From Melampsora larici-populina 98AG31 (Eukaryota > Basidiomycota > Pucciniomycetes > Pucciniales > Melampsoraceae): a DNA stretch of 64,000 nucleotides. Made by a program: the position numbers and the translations under genes. The notes below the pieces were generated by a model. It was given only the letters and a program-made list of their open reading frames with translations. It was not told the origin of the DNA and made no database searches. Positions 47,714-58,868 of this stretch are shown here, piece after piece. Location: the NCBI RefSeq assembly GCF_000204055.1, contig NW_006768788.1, positions 62,001-126,000 on the forward strand, in the 5' to 3' direction. Each line of letters opens with the position of its first letter. Within the stretch, counting starts at the first letter, position 1.

Positions 47714-50700
47714 ATGGCCAAAAGAACATTTGACTCAGCAATAGGCACATCTCAGGATATAATCGAAGTAATTGTCATTGACGATGTAGACGATACCATT
47801 GTCATTGAAAGCGACGCTGAAACAGACAAAATCATGGACCTTTCTAGCAGTACCACTACGAACCATCCAAAACAACACACAGGGAAGACACCTCAACAGG
47901 ATGCAATTACATAATGTCCCTTGTCTAAGCCGGGTACTCCTTGTACTCTTTGTAAAATAAATCAAACAGTTTCACACAAAACACTCGATTGTCATTGTGG
48001 AAACCAGGTTAAGATGTCAAAGGGACGCGTGGAAGCTGCCATTGCACAATGGGCCAGCAGTACGTCCTAGTTATATATGTCTTAAAATGGACAGGGAATT
48101 TACATGTAAACTAATCAGCTTTATTTGTGAGTTAGGCAGATTTAAGAATCAAACAAAGCTAGTCTGCAATAACTCCAGCCTCTCCTCTTGGGTGACAACG
48201 ACGAGTAAAAAGAATGCTGTAACAAAGCCATGTTCCGGTCTACACGACAAAAACTGGAAGCGACCACGAGGCAAGACTACCATTGCCAACTGTATCAAGC
48301 ATTCACCAACACCTTACCACGGGGCAAAGCGTTGGAAAGTCTGTCTTCGACTTTTTGGAACTACTCACGAGATTACACTGTCGGATGAACAACGCCAACA
48401 ACTCCATTCGACCCTAGAAGCCGAAGCGACCTGGATGATCAAGCGACACGGGGCGCAGGCAGCAATCCACTCAGTTGAATGTACCCGAACAGTTGTCACT
48501 ACTTCAAAGGTGGAGTTTCCAATCTGTGAGAATTGTGAAGCTTTGAAGAAGGTTCGAAGTGTGATTTTTGCTATCAATACACAATACACAACTGAAGATA
48601 CAATCAAGTACATTCCAAAAGTATTGATGACCGGAGACCAATTTCAAGCAATTCTAATCAAATATTCTGAAATTCAAGTACTCCAGACGTCATTGGAGAA
48701 ATCGACAAAAGAAGGTGATGAAGCATTCTGGAAAGCAATTGGTGTATATGGAAAAGCTGGATTATTCAAGAATCAAGAGTCTGTACGTGGACTGATGATG
48801 GCAGTGGGTGTGCGGGCTGAACGTGAATCAAATGGAAAATCAATGTGTGGCCGTCGATTCGATGTATACTTTGACAACTTTCTCACAACTCTAGCCGCCA
48901 TCAGCCCTCGAGCTCTTAGGTTTTTCAACGACAACTTTGCAGGTCGTGGGGCACGTAGCATGCGGCAAATCCGACTTGTCCAAGGTATGCATCTTAAAGA
49001 TGGTCTGCACCCAGATAATTTTGAGAAACTAGCAAAGATACTTGAAGAACTCGAGTATACTGGCCCAGTTGCTGCTGCAACTGATGAGACAGTTTGTGTA
49101 AAGGCAATGCGACACTACAATGGTCACTTGGTAGGAGCACAAGGCGGTGATATGTCTTTCAGTGATGGTGATGATATTGAGCGCTTGGTGAAGTCCGTGG
49201 TCACAAACAATCAACTGTGCTCAAAGGTATGCCTGTTCACTTCTCTAATTTTCTTCACTCTTTCTTAATGAGTAGACTAACTCACAATTAATCTTCATCA
49301 GATTCGAGCTTATACAATTCAAATCCCCTTACCCAACATGTCAACCTATGTAGTTGCAATAATAGCCAGCCGGAGCAAAGATACAGCCAAAGACCTGGCC
49401 GCTCAGAGTCTTGAATTTATTGAACAATGCCAAAAAGCTGGCATCAACCTTCTTTCACTTGGATCAGACGGAGCAGCTACAGAGTTGGCTGCACAAGAGC
49501 AACTCATGGAATCTACAACCGCTTATCTGACCTATATCAACGAAGAGCTAGAGGTCTATGTGAAGGTACCTCTCTTTGGCAGTGAACATCGACCAATTTT
49601 GATGATTCAAGATCCGAAACATGCACGGAAGACAGCAGCAAATCAGCCACTCTCTGGTGCTCGTGTGATCTCCTTTGGCCGTTTCCATGTTGACATCCAG
49701 CAGTTGGCTGTATTACTTGAAGATACAACTAGCCCTCTCTATAAGCGTGATGTGTTTGACAGCGACCGTCAGGACGATGGACGTGCATACCGTATGTTCT
49801 CAGCAAAGACACTTGAAGCAGCTCTCAATCACGAAGAGTGCACTGGTTTAGCAGTTTATCTGTTTGTGTTTGGAGAGATGGTAGACGCATGGCTCAATCA
49901 AACTATAGGACATCGAGAACGTATTCGTTCAAGTTGGACAGCGGAGTTCTTCCTTTGTATTTGGAGAAACTACCTCATCAAGCGTCAAGAAGAACCAAAA
50001 TCACTGCTATGTCAGTAGTTTTCTTTACCACCCGGTAAAGATTACATTTGGTGTAGTGTATGGCTAGCCGTTTACTTGGTCTCATCATTTCACATCGAAA
50101 ATACTACCCTGATGTACCTCTAATGCCCTGGAAACACGGAACTGAGCCAATTGAGCATGCATTTGGATGGATGCGTGTTTTATCACCCAACTTTACTGTT
50201 CTCGACGCCAGACAGATGGTCCCCAAGCTCCACGCAGTGGTCAAAAGTGTCATGAGTGGCATCGTCAAGATATCAAAGTCCGAACATTTGCATGCTGGTA
50301 AGACTATTTTTGCATTTGAATCACAAGCAACTTGACTAGACTAACCTGATTTCACACTACAGGTTATGAGTTTGCGTTTTCAGATGAAAAAAACTCAGAC
50401 CACATTGATCTTCTCCGTTACTTTCCCACAAATGAGGAGATCACATATGATCTCATTGTGGCTAAGAAACGAGCCACCAGTCTGGCTGCCTTTGTTGGTA
50501 TACACGATGTATCCATTGTGGATACCCCTATTGTGGTATCTGAAACCAATATCTCGGAAGGTAAGTCTAGAATTCACATCATAAAGACTTGAAATTATTC
50601 TGACGTACATCATCTTGAAGACATCTCGACTTGTATGGCTGATAGATACGATGTTGTGTACAAGGATGGACTGGAAAACTCTCTTGACACAGCAGTGGCG

Positions 50701-51748
50701 GCAGCAGCCAAGACTGTTGATGAACAGCAGCGGACCGATGTGCTCATGTCTAATGTACCAGATGAGATTGACCAGCAAATCTTTGATAATGTGGCATTGT
50801 CTTTGTTTGCTATTCTGAATCACAATCAGTCAAACCCTTCGGAAGCACGTAGCCAAGCTGCATTGGCTGACTTGGCTGGAATTGATCACAAAATCGATAC
50901 ATTTGTCTTGAATAATCAAGATGGCATCAATTTGGAACATCCCCAATTACTTCAGCTACGATTGGCCCACGAGAGTCAGGTTCAAAAGCATAGAGGAAAT
51001 GAACGCGCCAAGATTAACATAGATGACTTGCGCAAGTCACCAGGAGAGTCTCTGAAGCCCAGCGAGTGCAGTAAACTGGTTGCTGTTGTAATGAAGAATG
51101 CTGAAGCTACACCCACTGGTCTTTCACGAATTCACCGATGGAACATCAATGTAAAGCTGAACCTCTTGAAGCACATTCAAAACACTTCGACTCAGCTTGA
51201 AATACCTTTTGAAAACTCTATCACTGGGGGTGGAATCAGCGCTAACAATCCTATTGAGAGTGGAAAGTTTGTAGTGTTTGTCAAGAACAGCGTAAGTGAT
51301 ACTTCATTCATTGAATTAAAGAGATTTTCGCGACTTCGCTGACATTTTATGCGGCTGGCAGAGACTTTACCTAGGCAAGACTTTGGCAGTATATATTTAC
51401 AAAAACAAGAAGCACGCTTGGGTCAAAAGTGCCAAGACTCGAGATGAACTTTCATATGTTTCAATCCAGGTTCTCGTGCATAACCCACATTTTCCATTAG
51501 CAACAGTAGCTGAGATAATGACTCCAGACAAGTGGACTTTTGCTCGCGTGGAGGCATCTCACATAGTATATGTCTTTCTACCTTCGCGAAGCTCTAACTT
51601 TTCTTACATTGGTGAAGGTAGATACTCTGTACCTTCTGTTTTGTGTCGCTTTATGATTTCTCTCAATGCCTCGACCTTTATCAAAGGATTTGAGAGCCAG
51701 ATAAAAGCTCTGAAAGGCGCTCAAGTTGAAGGATTAGAAGATGAATAG
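47714..51748 (+). pseudogene. P-like DDE transposase gene, decayed (tentative family)
   Basis: Several exons make a protein of well over 1000 residues. A Cys/His cluster near 47917-47995 (CPLSKPGTPCTLCK...CHCGN) follows an in-frame TAA at 47912-47914. The central part has candidate catalytic acids in AAATDETVCVKAMRHYNGHL, LLSLGSDGAATELAAQ and ILMIQDPKHARKTAANQPLSGAR, and a Glu in EPIEHAFGWMRVLSPN. This order of SDGA, D-x-K-H and E-x-FxWxR resembles P-element/THAP9 transposases (inference). The intron 49228-49301 is clear, with further short introns near 50298-50362, 50561-50619 and 51291-51361. A frameshift plus stops near 49990-50055 and the N-terminal stop suggest this copy is dead. Confidence 0.6.
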
Positions 51749-51889
51749 CATTTGTGCAACCAAATGATGTGTTGCTTACTTAGTAACGAAAAGATTTATC
51801 TACATGTTTTGTTTGATGTGGTCTGGTAATGAAAAACTAATGCCATAAGGCCTGTCTGAGCCTAAACGCATGTGTGAAGTGAGCTACAA

Positions 51890-52275
51890 CAAAAGGTTTC
51901 CTAAGCGTGCTGAAGCACTAAAGGAAAGATTCCGAAGCAGAGAAGGGGTCACAATTTCAAAAAGTTTCCTAGGCGTGCTGAAGCACTAAAGGAAAGATTC
52001 CAAAGCAGCAAAGAGATCATAGATTCAAAAGGTTTCCTAAGCGTGCTGAAGCACTAAAGGAAAGATTCCGAAGCAGAGAAGGGGTCACAACTTCAAAAGG
52101 TTTCCTAGGCGTGCTGAAGCACTAAAGGAAAGATTCCAAAGCAGCGAAGAGGTCACAGATTCAAAAGGTTTCCTAGGCGTGCTGAAGCACTAAAGGAAAG
52201 ATTCTGAAAAAGAGGTGACATATTAATGAGAGGGTTTCCTAGGCGTGCTGAAGCACTAAAGGAAAGCTTTCAAAG
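51890..52275. repeat. minisatellite with hairpin unit, about 6 copies of about 65 bp
   Basis: Each unit contains TTTCCTAGGCGTGCTGAAGC followed by ACTAAAGGAAAG, which can fold into a stem: TTTCCT with AGGAAA and GTGCT with AGCAC. Spacers read CCAAAGCAGCGAAGAGGTCACA with small variations. It sits between the transposase gene and the right end of the element. Related single units occur at about 21137 and 21206. Confidence 0.85.
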
Positions 52276-52858
52276 CAGAGACAAAGCATGGATGATAGGA
52301 TGATGAGATGGTATAATTGCGAGAAGATTGGAGTTTAAAAAAGATAAAAAAGGGTTGAAAAGGTTAGATAACACTTTTTATTAGAGATAACGTGCCAGTT
52401 ACACAATCGAGTAACAAAAGGAAAGCTTTTATATAAAAAGAATGTAAACTATACATCAAAGAAAGGCTGAAACGGGTGGCCAAGAGATCCTAAGTGATTT
52501 CAAACTGACCTGGGCCCTTGTTTCAGTTTTACTGATTCATTGGTTGTAACGACTTGGCTCAATTACCAAAGTGATCCAGGGTATTGGGAATGATGATACC
52601 CAATGCAACTCAAGCTGTCCTTGGAAGACATCCCAAAGAAGTCTTTGGTCGCGCGAGGGTCTCAGCGGCTGCGATAGCGCTGCAGCTGCAATTCCATCCA
52701 ACAAGCGAAGCAGTGCCCTATCAGGCCCGATCCCGCCAGAAAAACGATGTTACTGACCAAAAAGGTCGGAATCCGGGATTTTTTAAAAAGTTTACCACGA
52801 AAAGGTCGGAATTTACGTCAGTAACCTCCGTAGGCACATTTCAGGGTCCTGTACACCT

Positions 52859-53700
52859 TCTCCTGCCTTACGCTGACTTTGAAGAATTTCAACTTCACTA
52901 AAAAAAACCAAGTCCCCAGAGTGCTCTGAGGGCTTCAGAGCGCTCTGTGCGGTGTCATATCCAGAGCACTTAGAGCACTTTCGGATGTCTACAGAGCGCT
53001 CTGATGCTCACCAGAGCGCTCTGATCCCCACACATCCGGTGTTCAGTTCCCCATTTACTCCCTTCTGAACTCCGATTTCTTCTTGATTTCAGACTATTGA
53101 CGGTCAAAGGCACATGTCGGTCATAATCAAAGACACATGTCGGTCATCATCAAAGGTTGGTTACTGGTCATTTCTTTGCAAGCAATCAACTCATGGAATC
53201 ACATTAGTCCAGAAAAGACGATAGATGCATCATGTCCCTTTGATCACATCATTGAATCCACCTGCGTTCACATCTTTTCCGATTACTCCCTAGTCTGAAC
53301 GAACAAGCTGTATCACTAATGTTTGATGAAAGACCACAAGTCAGTTGTCCTTACAATCCTTTCAATTCACTTCCCTAATTCCAGTTCTCGTTTTCAAATG
53401 AAATTCAACTGTTAGCTGAATGGTTTAATTTCTCATGTCATGTATACTGACCACCTGTGGCTACCCGCCCCTTCGGATACTAGCCGATAGGAACCGGGTC
53501 ATTCCTATCGGCGACAAGCCGAAGCCCCCCCTTCCGACATGCCGACGCGGCCGACGCGTCGGCCTCACAACGATAATAACACAAGTTCTTATATGGAAAA
53601 TATCAATGTCCCCTATAAATCATTACCACATAAACATAGAATTAACATATTATTAACACATGTAACACCTGCACACAAAATTATCCAACGCCACAACATG
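52859..53700. other. intergenic with palindrome clusters
   Basis: A cluster of AGAGCGCTCTG palindromes and variants at 52916-53030. A hairpin with 11-bp arms GCCGATAGGAA at 53483-53512. A perfect 16-bp palindrome GGCCGACGCGTCGGCC at 53549-53564. No gene is supported. The GC-rich structured patch at 53460-53570 could be the end of a mobile element, but no partner end is in the window. Confidence 0.5.
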
Positions 53701-54240
53701 TTACCTATGAAGCTGTCACACTTGTGTGATTACACGTCACACGCGTTGTGATGTATGTCACACTTGTGTGATCTGTGGTCACACAAGTGTGATCTTTGTG
53801 ATTCTCAATCACACCTAAAAGTTGTAATTTACATTAACAAAGTTGTGATTGTAAATTACACCTTTTGGGTGCGATCCTCATTTGTGATTGAGGACCACAC
53901 CTTTGTGACTGAGAATCAAATCTTTGTGACTTTAAAATCTACATTTGTAATTTACACCCCAAACATTCGAGACTGAGAATCACACATCTGTGATTGAAAA
54001 TCTCACATCCGTAAAATTGACAACCACAAAGTTGTGTTGTGGAAGTGACAGCACATGATTCATTTTGAGAATCACACATTTTGGACTTTATTTGCAATTG
54101 TAACTTACACTTGTGTGATTTCCCATTGAATCACAATCACACAGTTGTGATTCACACATTTGTGCTTCCCAAAAATGCACAATCACGCTTTTGTGATTAC
54201 CAATCACAAATGTGATTGATTGTTTGTACCAATGCAAACA
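53700..54240. repeat. TCACAnnTGTGA repeat array, left of the OTU gene
   Basis: Dense short repeats of GTGTGATTCTCAATCACA type in both orientations, many forming local palindromes such as TCACACTTGTGTGA. It ends about 200 bp before the stop codon of the downstream zinc-finger/OTU gene. The same motif family fills 56760-58076 on the other side of that gene. Confidence 0.8.
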
Positions 54241-54456
54241 CCTTAAGTTGGCATCTGGTAGGGTTTACTCAATTGATAAGATTCAATGACATATCTTATC
54301 ATTTCAGGCCAAAGAGTCTCACTTAGTCTATATGATATAGATAATTTTTTTTCTTACGTATTAGCAAATTTTGTAAAGCAATTATTCAATTAAACAAACT
54401 ATATTAATCAAGAAGAGATGAGGTGAACATTTTCAATAGGGGGGAGAAGGAACAGT

Positions 54457-56656
54457 TTACAAGACTTGATTATCCCACTGGCAATCCGCTGAATGGATTG
54501 AATTGCAGTCTCTTCTCCACTTTTTGAAGATTTCAATATTTTCAGCAAAAGAAGAATCCCATCCAGAGGCTTCAAGTGTTTGTAATCGGGACCAGTCAGG
54601 ATTAAAAAATGGAATTGGTAGAGTTGCAGATATATTGAGATCAAGAGATATGCAGTGGCATCGGTCAATCATACCCAGTATTATTGGTTTGACAACTTCT
54701 CCAGGAGCCGAGAGAAGGGGAGGAGTTGTAGAACACCCCGTCGGCACATCCGAATAGAAGATAACGGGTTGATTATATGTATTTGCGATCACACAAGAGC
54801 CACCAGGAAGTGGATACCAATGAGAACAAGGTACGTTCGTCTGTCCTGGATGCTCCACTATCGAGAGCATTCTATTGAGGCTTATCTTGCTTTGGCTTAG
54901 TTTGGATAAATTCTTCTTGTACCATTCACAATGTAGATGTATATGTGCAGCCATCTCCTTTCGGACAGCCACAGCATCCTCGATGGGGCGCCCAAGGGAT
55001 ACTGCTACAGCGGCAAATGTACATAGACCCTTCGCAGGTACATTGGTTGCATTCCGAATGAAGGGGTAAAGAACCCTGGGAAGAGTCGCTACAAAATCCC
55101 ATTGCTGATGTATTTGTTAGTAAGAAGTGATGCAATGATCAAAGAAAGATAAACAGCACTCACTTCCAAAGCTATCTCCTCGATGTCTTTCGGGATGCAG
55201 TCGCTGTTGGGATCCTTGGTTCCTAAAGGTGCAGCAATCGATTTCCGAGGCTAGTTAATACATTTGATATGTTTGAATGAGCTAGAATGATGTGGATAGC
55301 TAATACATAATTGAGAGCTTACCTTGTTATTGTTCTTCTTGGATCTCTTGGCGTTCGGTTCCTTCTAATTAGTAAGTGAGTTGAAGGCTGTGTAATTAGT
55401 AAGAGAAATTCACATTTAAGATACACCACAGACTGACAGTAGATGTTTGACTGATTTCGTTCTAAGTAGGAAGTAAGTGAAGAAATGAATTAGTCAAAAG
55501 AGCAAAGATGAACATTTGAAATAAGTAGGCAACTAGACTGACCTGTTCAGTTCCGTGTGAATTCTTTCGTGAAGACTGACGTATCGATCGGATTGGATCT
55601 TTGTTACTCTCACTACGAGTTGCTCGCTGATGAGGAATAATCTCTTTGGTGGATTTTGTGATAGGTGATTTTGACGAAACTTGACGAGTTTTTTTTGATG
55701 CCCGTAATCTAGCTGCGATCTCCTCATCCTCTTCATTATTCTCGACACTTGGAGTCTCTTGTCCAGTTTGATCAATATCTGGGAGTTCGTTGTTATGCTG
55801 AGCTGATTCATCCGGCTCAGCAGTTTCTTCTTCGTGAGAAGAAGGCTTAGAGGTGTGCCCGGTTTTGATGAGGTCGGTCTGGCGGATTGGGGAAGTTGTA
55901 CTTGATGGGTTAAGTGGCTGTTGTACCAACAAAATGTCAGTATTTGTGAGTCTTGATATTGATTTCAAACATATCGAAATATCTTACTTCATTCCTTATT
56001 ATACCTTTCTTGTTGAGTGCCTTAACTACCTCACACTCACAAAAGAATCGATCAAGGAGAAGGTCCTTGTCCGATTCGTCAAGGGTCTTCATATCGTCAA
56101 ATAAGGCTTGAAATCGTTTGGGAAACTGAGAAGGTGTGGGATTTGTGGGATTTGAAGGTGGTGTGGGATCGGAGGTCGAGTGATTGGGGGTTGCCGATTC
56201 TACAACCACTCGTTTGCGTTTTTTAGGCTTAGGTACAAAGGCATCGTTCGTTAGGTCAGGTAAAATCATGGGTTTGAAGTTTTCAACGGGGCCATGATCG
56301 TGGTTAGGATTCTCGATTATGATGGTCCAAGTCCAGTCGTCTGCATTGCGCTTAGAGGTGACTTGAAATGGACAGGTGGGAATGGTAAGCTCGGGGGTTA
56401 GGGCCTTGGCTTGCAGGTGTTTCCGATTCGGTCCAAGACCGCATTTCCATTGTGTAAATGAAGGTCGGCCGTCATTTATGGTGATTGGGTAGCAATTGGC
56501 GTTACCGTGAGATTTGAGAAAGTGCTCGGTAGCTTTGAACGTAAGATAAGTTGGAGCAGGCTGAGGGAGGGGTGGTATATCGGTGGTGTTGTTGGAGGAC
56601 TCAGAGGTATTGTTCGTATTGGTATCGTTTGGGTTAGAGTTGGCGTTTGTTGACAT
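54457..56656 (-). CDS. zinc-finger/OTU fusion gene, intact paralogue
   Basis: Five exons with phase-0 GT-AG introns: 56656-55988, 55917-55543, 55364-55323, 55250-55164 and 55104-54457, giving 606 residues and no internal stop. Exon 1 has the WRKY-GCM1/FAR1-type zinc domain: Cys in GNANCYPIT, WKCGLGPN and IPTCPFQV, then the His pair in NPNHDHGPV. Exon 2 is disordered. Exon 5 aligns closely with the OTU domain of the KDZ cargo gene at 27997-30513, and Cys is at the same position 28 of the exon. The catalytic-motif Asp is replaced by Lys (VPAKGLCTFAAVAVSLG; Lys 416, Cys 419). A His is kept in IDRCHCISLDL. Protease activity is therefore doubtful; a binding role is possible. The gene lies alone between two repeat arrays. 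Confidence 0.82.
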
Positions 56657-56759
56657 ATTTGTTTGATGATGAATTGATGGATTATTCCTACAACGGACGA
56701 AAACCCATTCTTTGAGGAGAAGAATGAGTTTTCGAAAGGTATTTCACACATTGTGGCCA

Positions 56760-58076
56760 AGATGTGGGTGAATCACAACAGTTGTGATCCGTGGCTACAC
56801 CTGTATTCACACGTGTGTAAGCAAGAATCACACATGTGACTAAGTTGTGATTGTCAGTCACAAATATGTGACTGACAATCACAACTCAGTCACATGTTAA
56901 TTAAACCTTTGAGGTGTGATCGAGAAACACAAATGTGTCAATCAATCACACATTTGTGACTTAGAATCACAACTTGATACTCACAATCACAATTGTGTGA
57001 TGCTCAGTCACCCAATTGTCCATGTGAATCACAATTGTGTGACTCAACATTACACAATTGTGATTTGTCTGATTAAAACACACATGTGTAATTCTCAGTC
57101 ACAATTTTGTGACTGAGAATCACAAATGTGTGAGTAAAACAGACAAATCACAATTGCGTAATGTCGAGTCCCACAATTGTGATTCTCATGTCTCTGATTC
57201 CGAGTCACAATTGTGTGACTCTTACTCACAATTGTGTGACTCTTACTCACACATTTGTGATTCTCAAACACATTTGTGATTCTCAGTTAAACATTTGTGA
57301 CTGAGAATCACCACTTTGTGACTGAAGTACGTTATCCTCAATCACACATTTGTGTCCGAGAATCACGCATTTCTGATTCATTTGAAACAGTGTGATTCAA
57401 TCACACATTTGTGACTTAGAAACACAACTATGTGATCCTCAAAATAACAATTGTGTGATGCTCAGTCACACAATTTAAAATGAGAGTCACAATTGTGTGA
57501 CTCAACATTTCAACTTTGTGATTTGTCTGATTAAAACACACATTTGTGAATCTCAGTCACAAACTCGTGGCTGAGAATCACAAGTGTGTGACTAAAAGTC
57601 ACACAATATTTGTGACTGAGAATCACAAATGTGTGAGTAGGAGTCACACAATTGTGATTCTCAGCTACGAGTTTGTGACTGAGATACACACTCTCGTGAT
57701 TCTTAGTCACACACTTGTGTGACTTTTAGTCACACATTTGTGACTCTCATTTTTAATTGTGTGATTCTCAAACACATTTGTGAATCTCTCAGTTAAACAT
57801 TTGTGACTGAAAACTCACACTTTGTGAATGCTCAGTCACACAATTTAAAATGAGAGTCACAATTGTGTGACTCAACATTTCAACTTTGTGATTTGTCTGA
57901 TTAAAACACACATTTGTGAATCTCAGTCACAAACTCGTGGCTGAGAATCACAAGTGTGTGACTAAAAGTCACACAATATTTGTGACTGAGAATCACAAAT
58001 GTGTGAGTAGGAGTCACACAATTGTGATTCTCAGCTACGAGTTTGTGACTGAGATTCACACTCTCGTGATTCTTAG
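56760..58076. repeat. TCACAnnTGTGA repeat array, right of the OTU gene
   Basis: About 1.3 kb of short inverted and direct repeats (TGTGATTCTCAGTCACAAATGT type). It includes a 249-bp block repeated almost perfectly at a 370-bp offset (57459-57707 and 57829-58077; one difference seen). The array is cut at 58076 by the LTR of a gypsy element, so its original length is unknown. Confidence 0.85.
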
Positions 58077-58456
58077 TGTAAGGTTCGTGTTTGAACCTTC
58101 ACTAGACACTTCGGACGGGACGCTGTGAGGCACAGCAGGGGTTTCTAGAACCCAAGAGATCTGATTTTAATTACTAAACCAACGAGAACACAACCTGGTT
58201 CCGAAGGATAGAGGGCGGTAATCAGTCCCGATATCTCTCTCTACGGACTACACGACTGATAATGAAAGAAAAGAGATAAATGAGAAATGGCCATACCTGG
58301 TTCCGAAGGATAGAGGGCGGTAATCAGTCCCGATATCTCTAAGGAACCAGTCATCGGATGGAATGACAAACAACTATATAAATGAAATAAGCTTAAGTCT
58401 AAGTATTAATATTTAGATGTATGTAATGTGATTGTGTAATGACCACAGGTCTTACA
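58077..58456 (-). repeat. 3' LTR of the Ty3/gypsy element, 380 bp
   Basis: Bounded by TGTAAG and CTTACA, that is TG...CA ends. On the minus strand it is directly preceded by a polypurine tract (AAAGGAGGGGAGAC), which marks it as the 3' LTR. It contains an exact 46-bp direct repeat (58193-58238 and 58295-58340, starting ACCTGGTTCCGAAGG). The flanking CTTAG (58072-58076) would be one half of the 5-bp target duplication. The 5' LTR is outside the window. Confidence 0.85.
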
Positions 58457-58868
58457 GTCTCCCCTCCTTTAAAAGAATTCGAGCCGCCTGGACTAAAAAA
58501 GAAAATTATAACATAAAAAAGAACCAATAGAAATATTTTTAACAGAACAGTTGAACTAATTGAAGATGAGTTGAATATAACCAGTATAATAATTTGAAAT
58601 ATAGCACAAAAAAAGAAAAAGAGAAAAGAAAGAAAGAAAGAAAAAAAAGAAATAATTTGAAAGAAACGAGAAAAAAGGGAAAAGAAAAAAACTTGATGTG
58701 AAGTTGGAGGTCGGGTCTTGGTATCGCCTTGAGTATGCGCGCTAATTCATCGTCTAACCTGGTGGAGCAAGCGTCGAAAAGGTTGTGCTCACAGAGTGGC
58801 CTAGGTGTTGTTTTTTTTGATGATTTTTTGCGTAGTATACTACGGCGGTGCATACAAGGGAGAGGAAC
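58457..58868 (-). other. gypsy 3' untranslated region
   Basis: Lies between the pol stop codon and the polypurine tract. It contains a simple A/G-rich run (58608-58690). No gene was seen. Confidence 0.6.

Larger units (their letters stand above)
47206..52858 (+). mobile_element. DNA transposon with 34-bp TIRs and 8-bp duplication, P-like
   Basis: Element 47214-52850 (5637 bp). Its ends are 34-bp inverted repeats starting AGGACCCTG, with five differences, all transitions. GTACACCT flanks both ends exactly (47206-47213 and 52851-52858). Just inside each end are copies of AAAAAGGTCGGA (three at the left near 47247, 47299 and 47337; two at the right near 52762 and 52799). One transposase-like gene fills the middle, and a hairpin minisatellite follows it. 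8-bp duplications occur in the P and hAT superfamilies. The encoded protein lacks the hAT signature and better resembles the P type. Confidence 0.85.

Noticed and set aside
46779..52858. Assigning the hAT C-terminal fragment and the P-like gene to one element
   Set aside because: The hAT fragment lies outside the left target duplication at 47206 and on the opposite strand.
53700..54240. CRISPR-like array
   Set aside because: Repeats are short, variable, in both orientations and without uniform spacers; the genome is eukaryotic.
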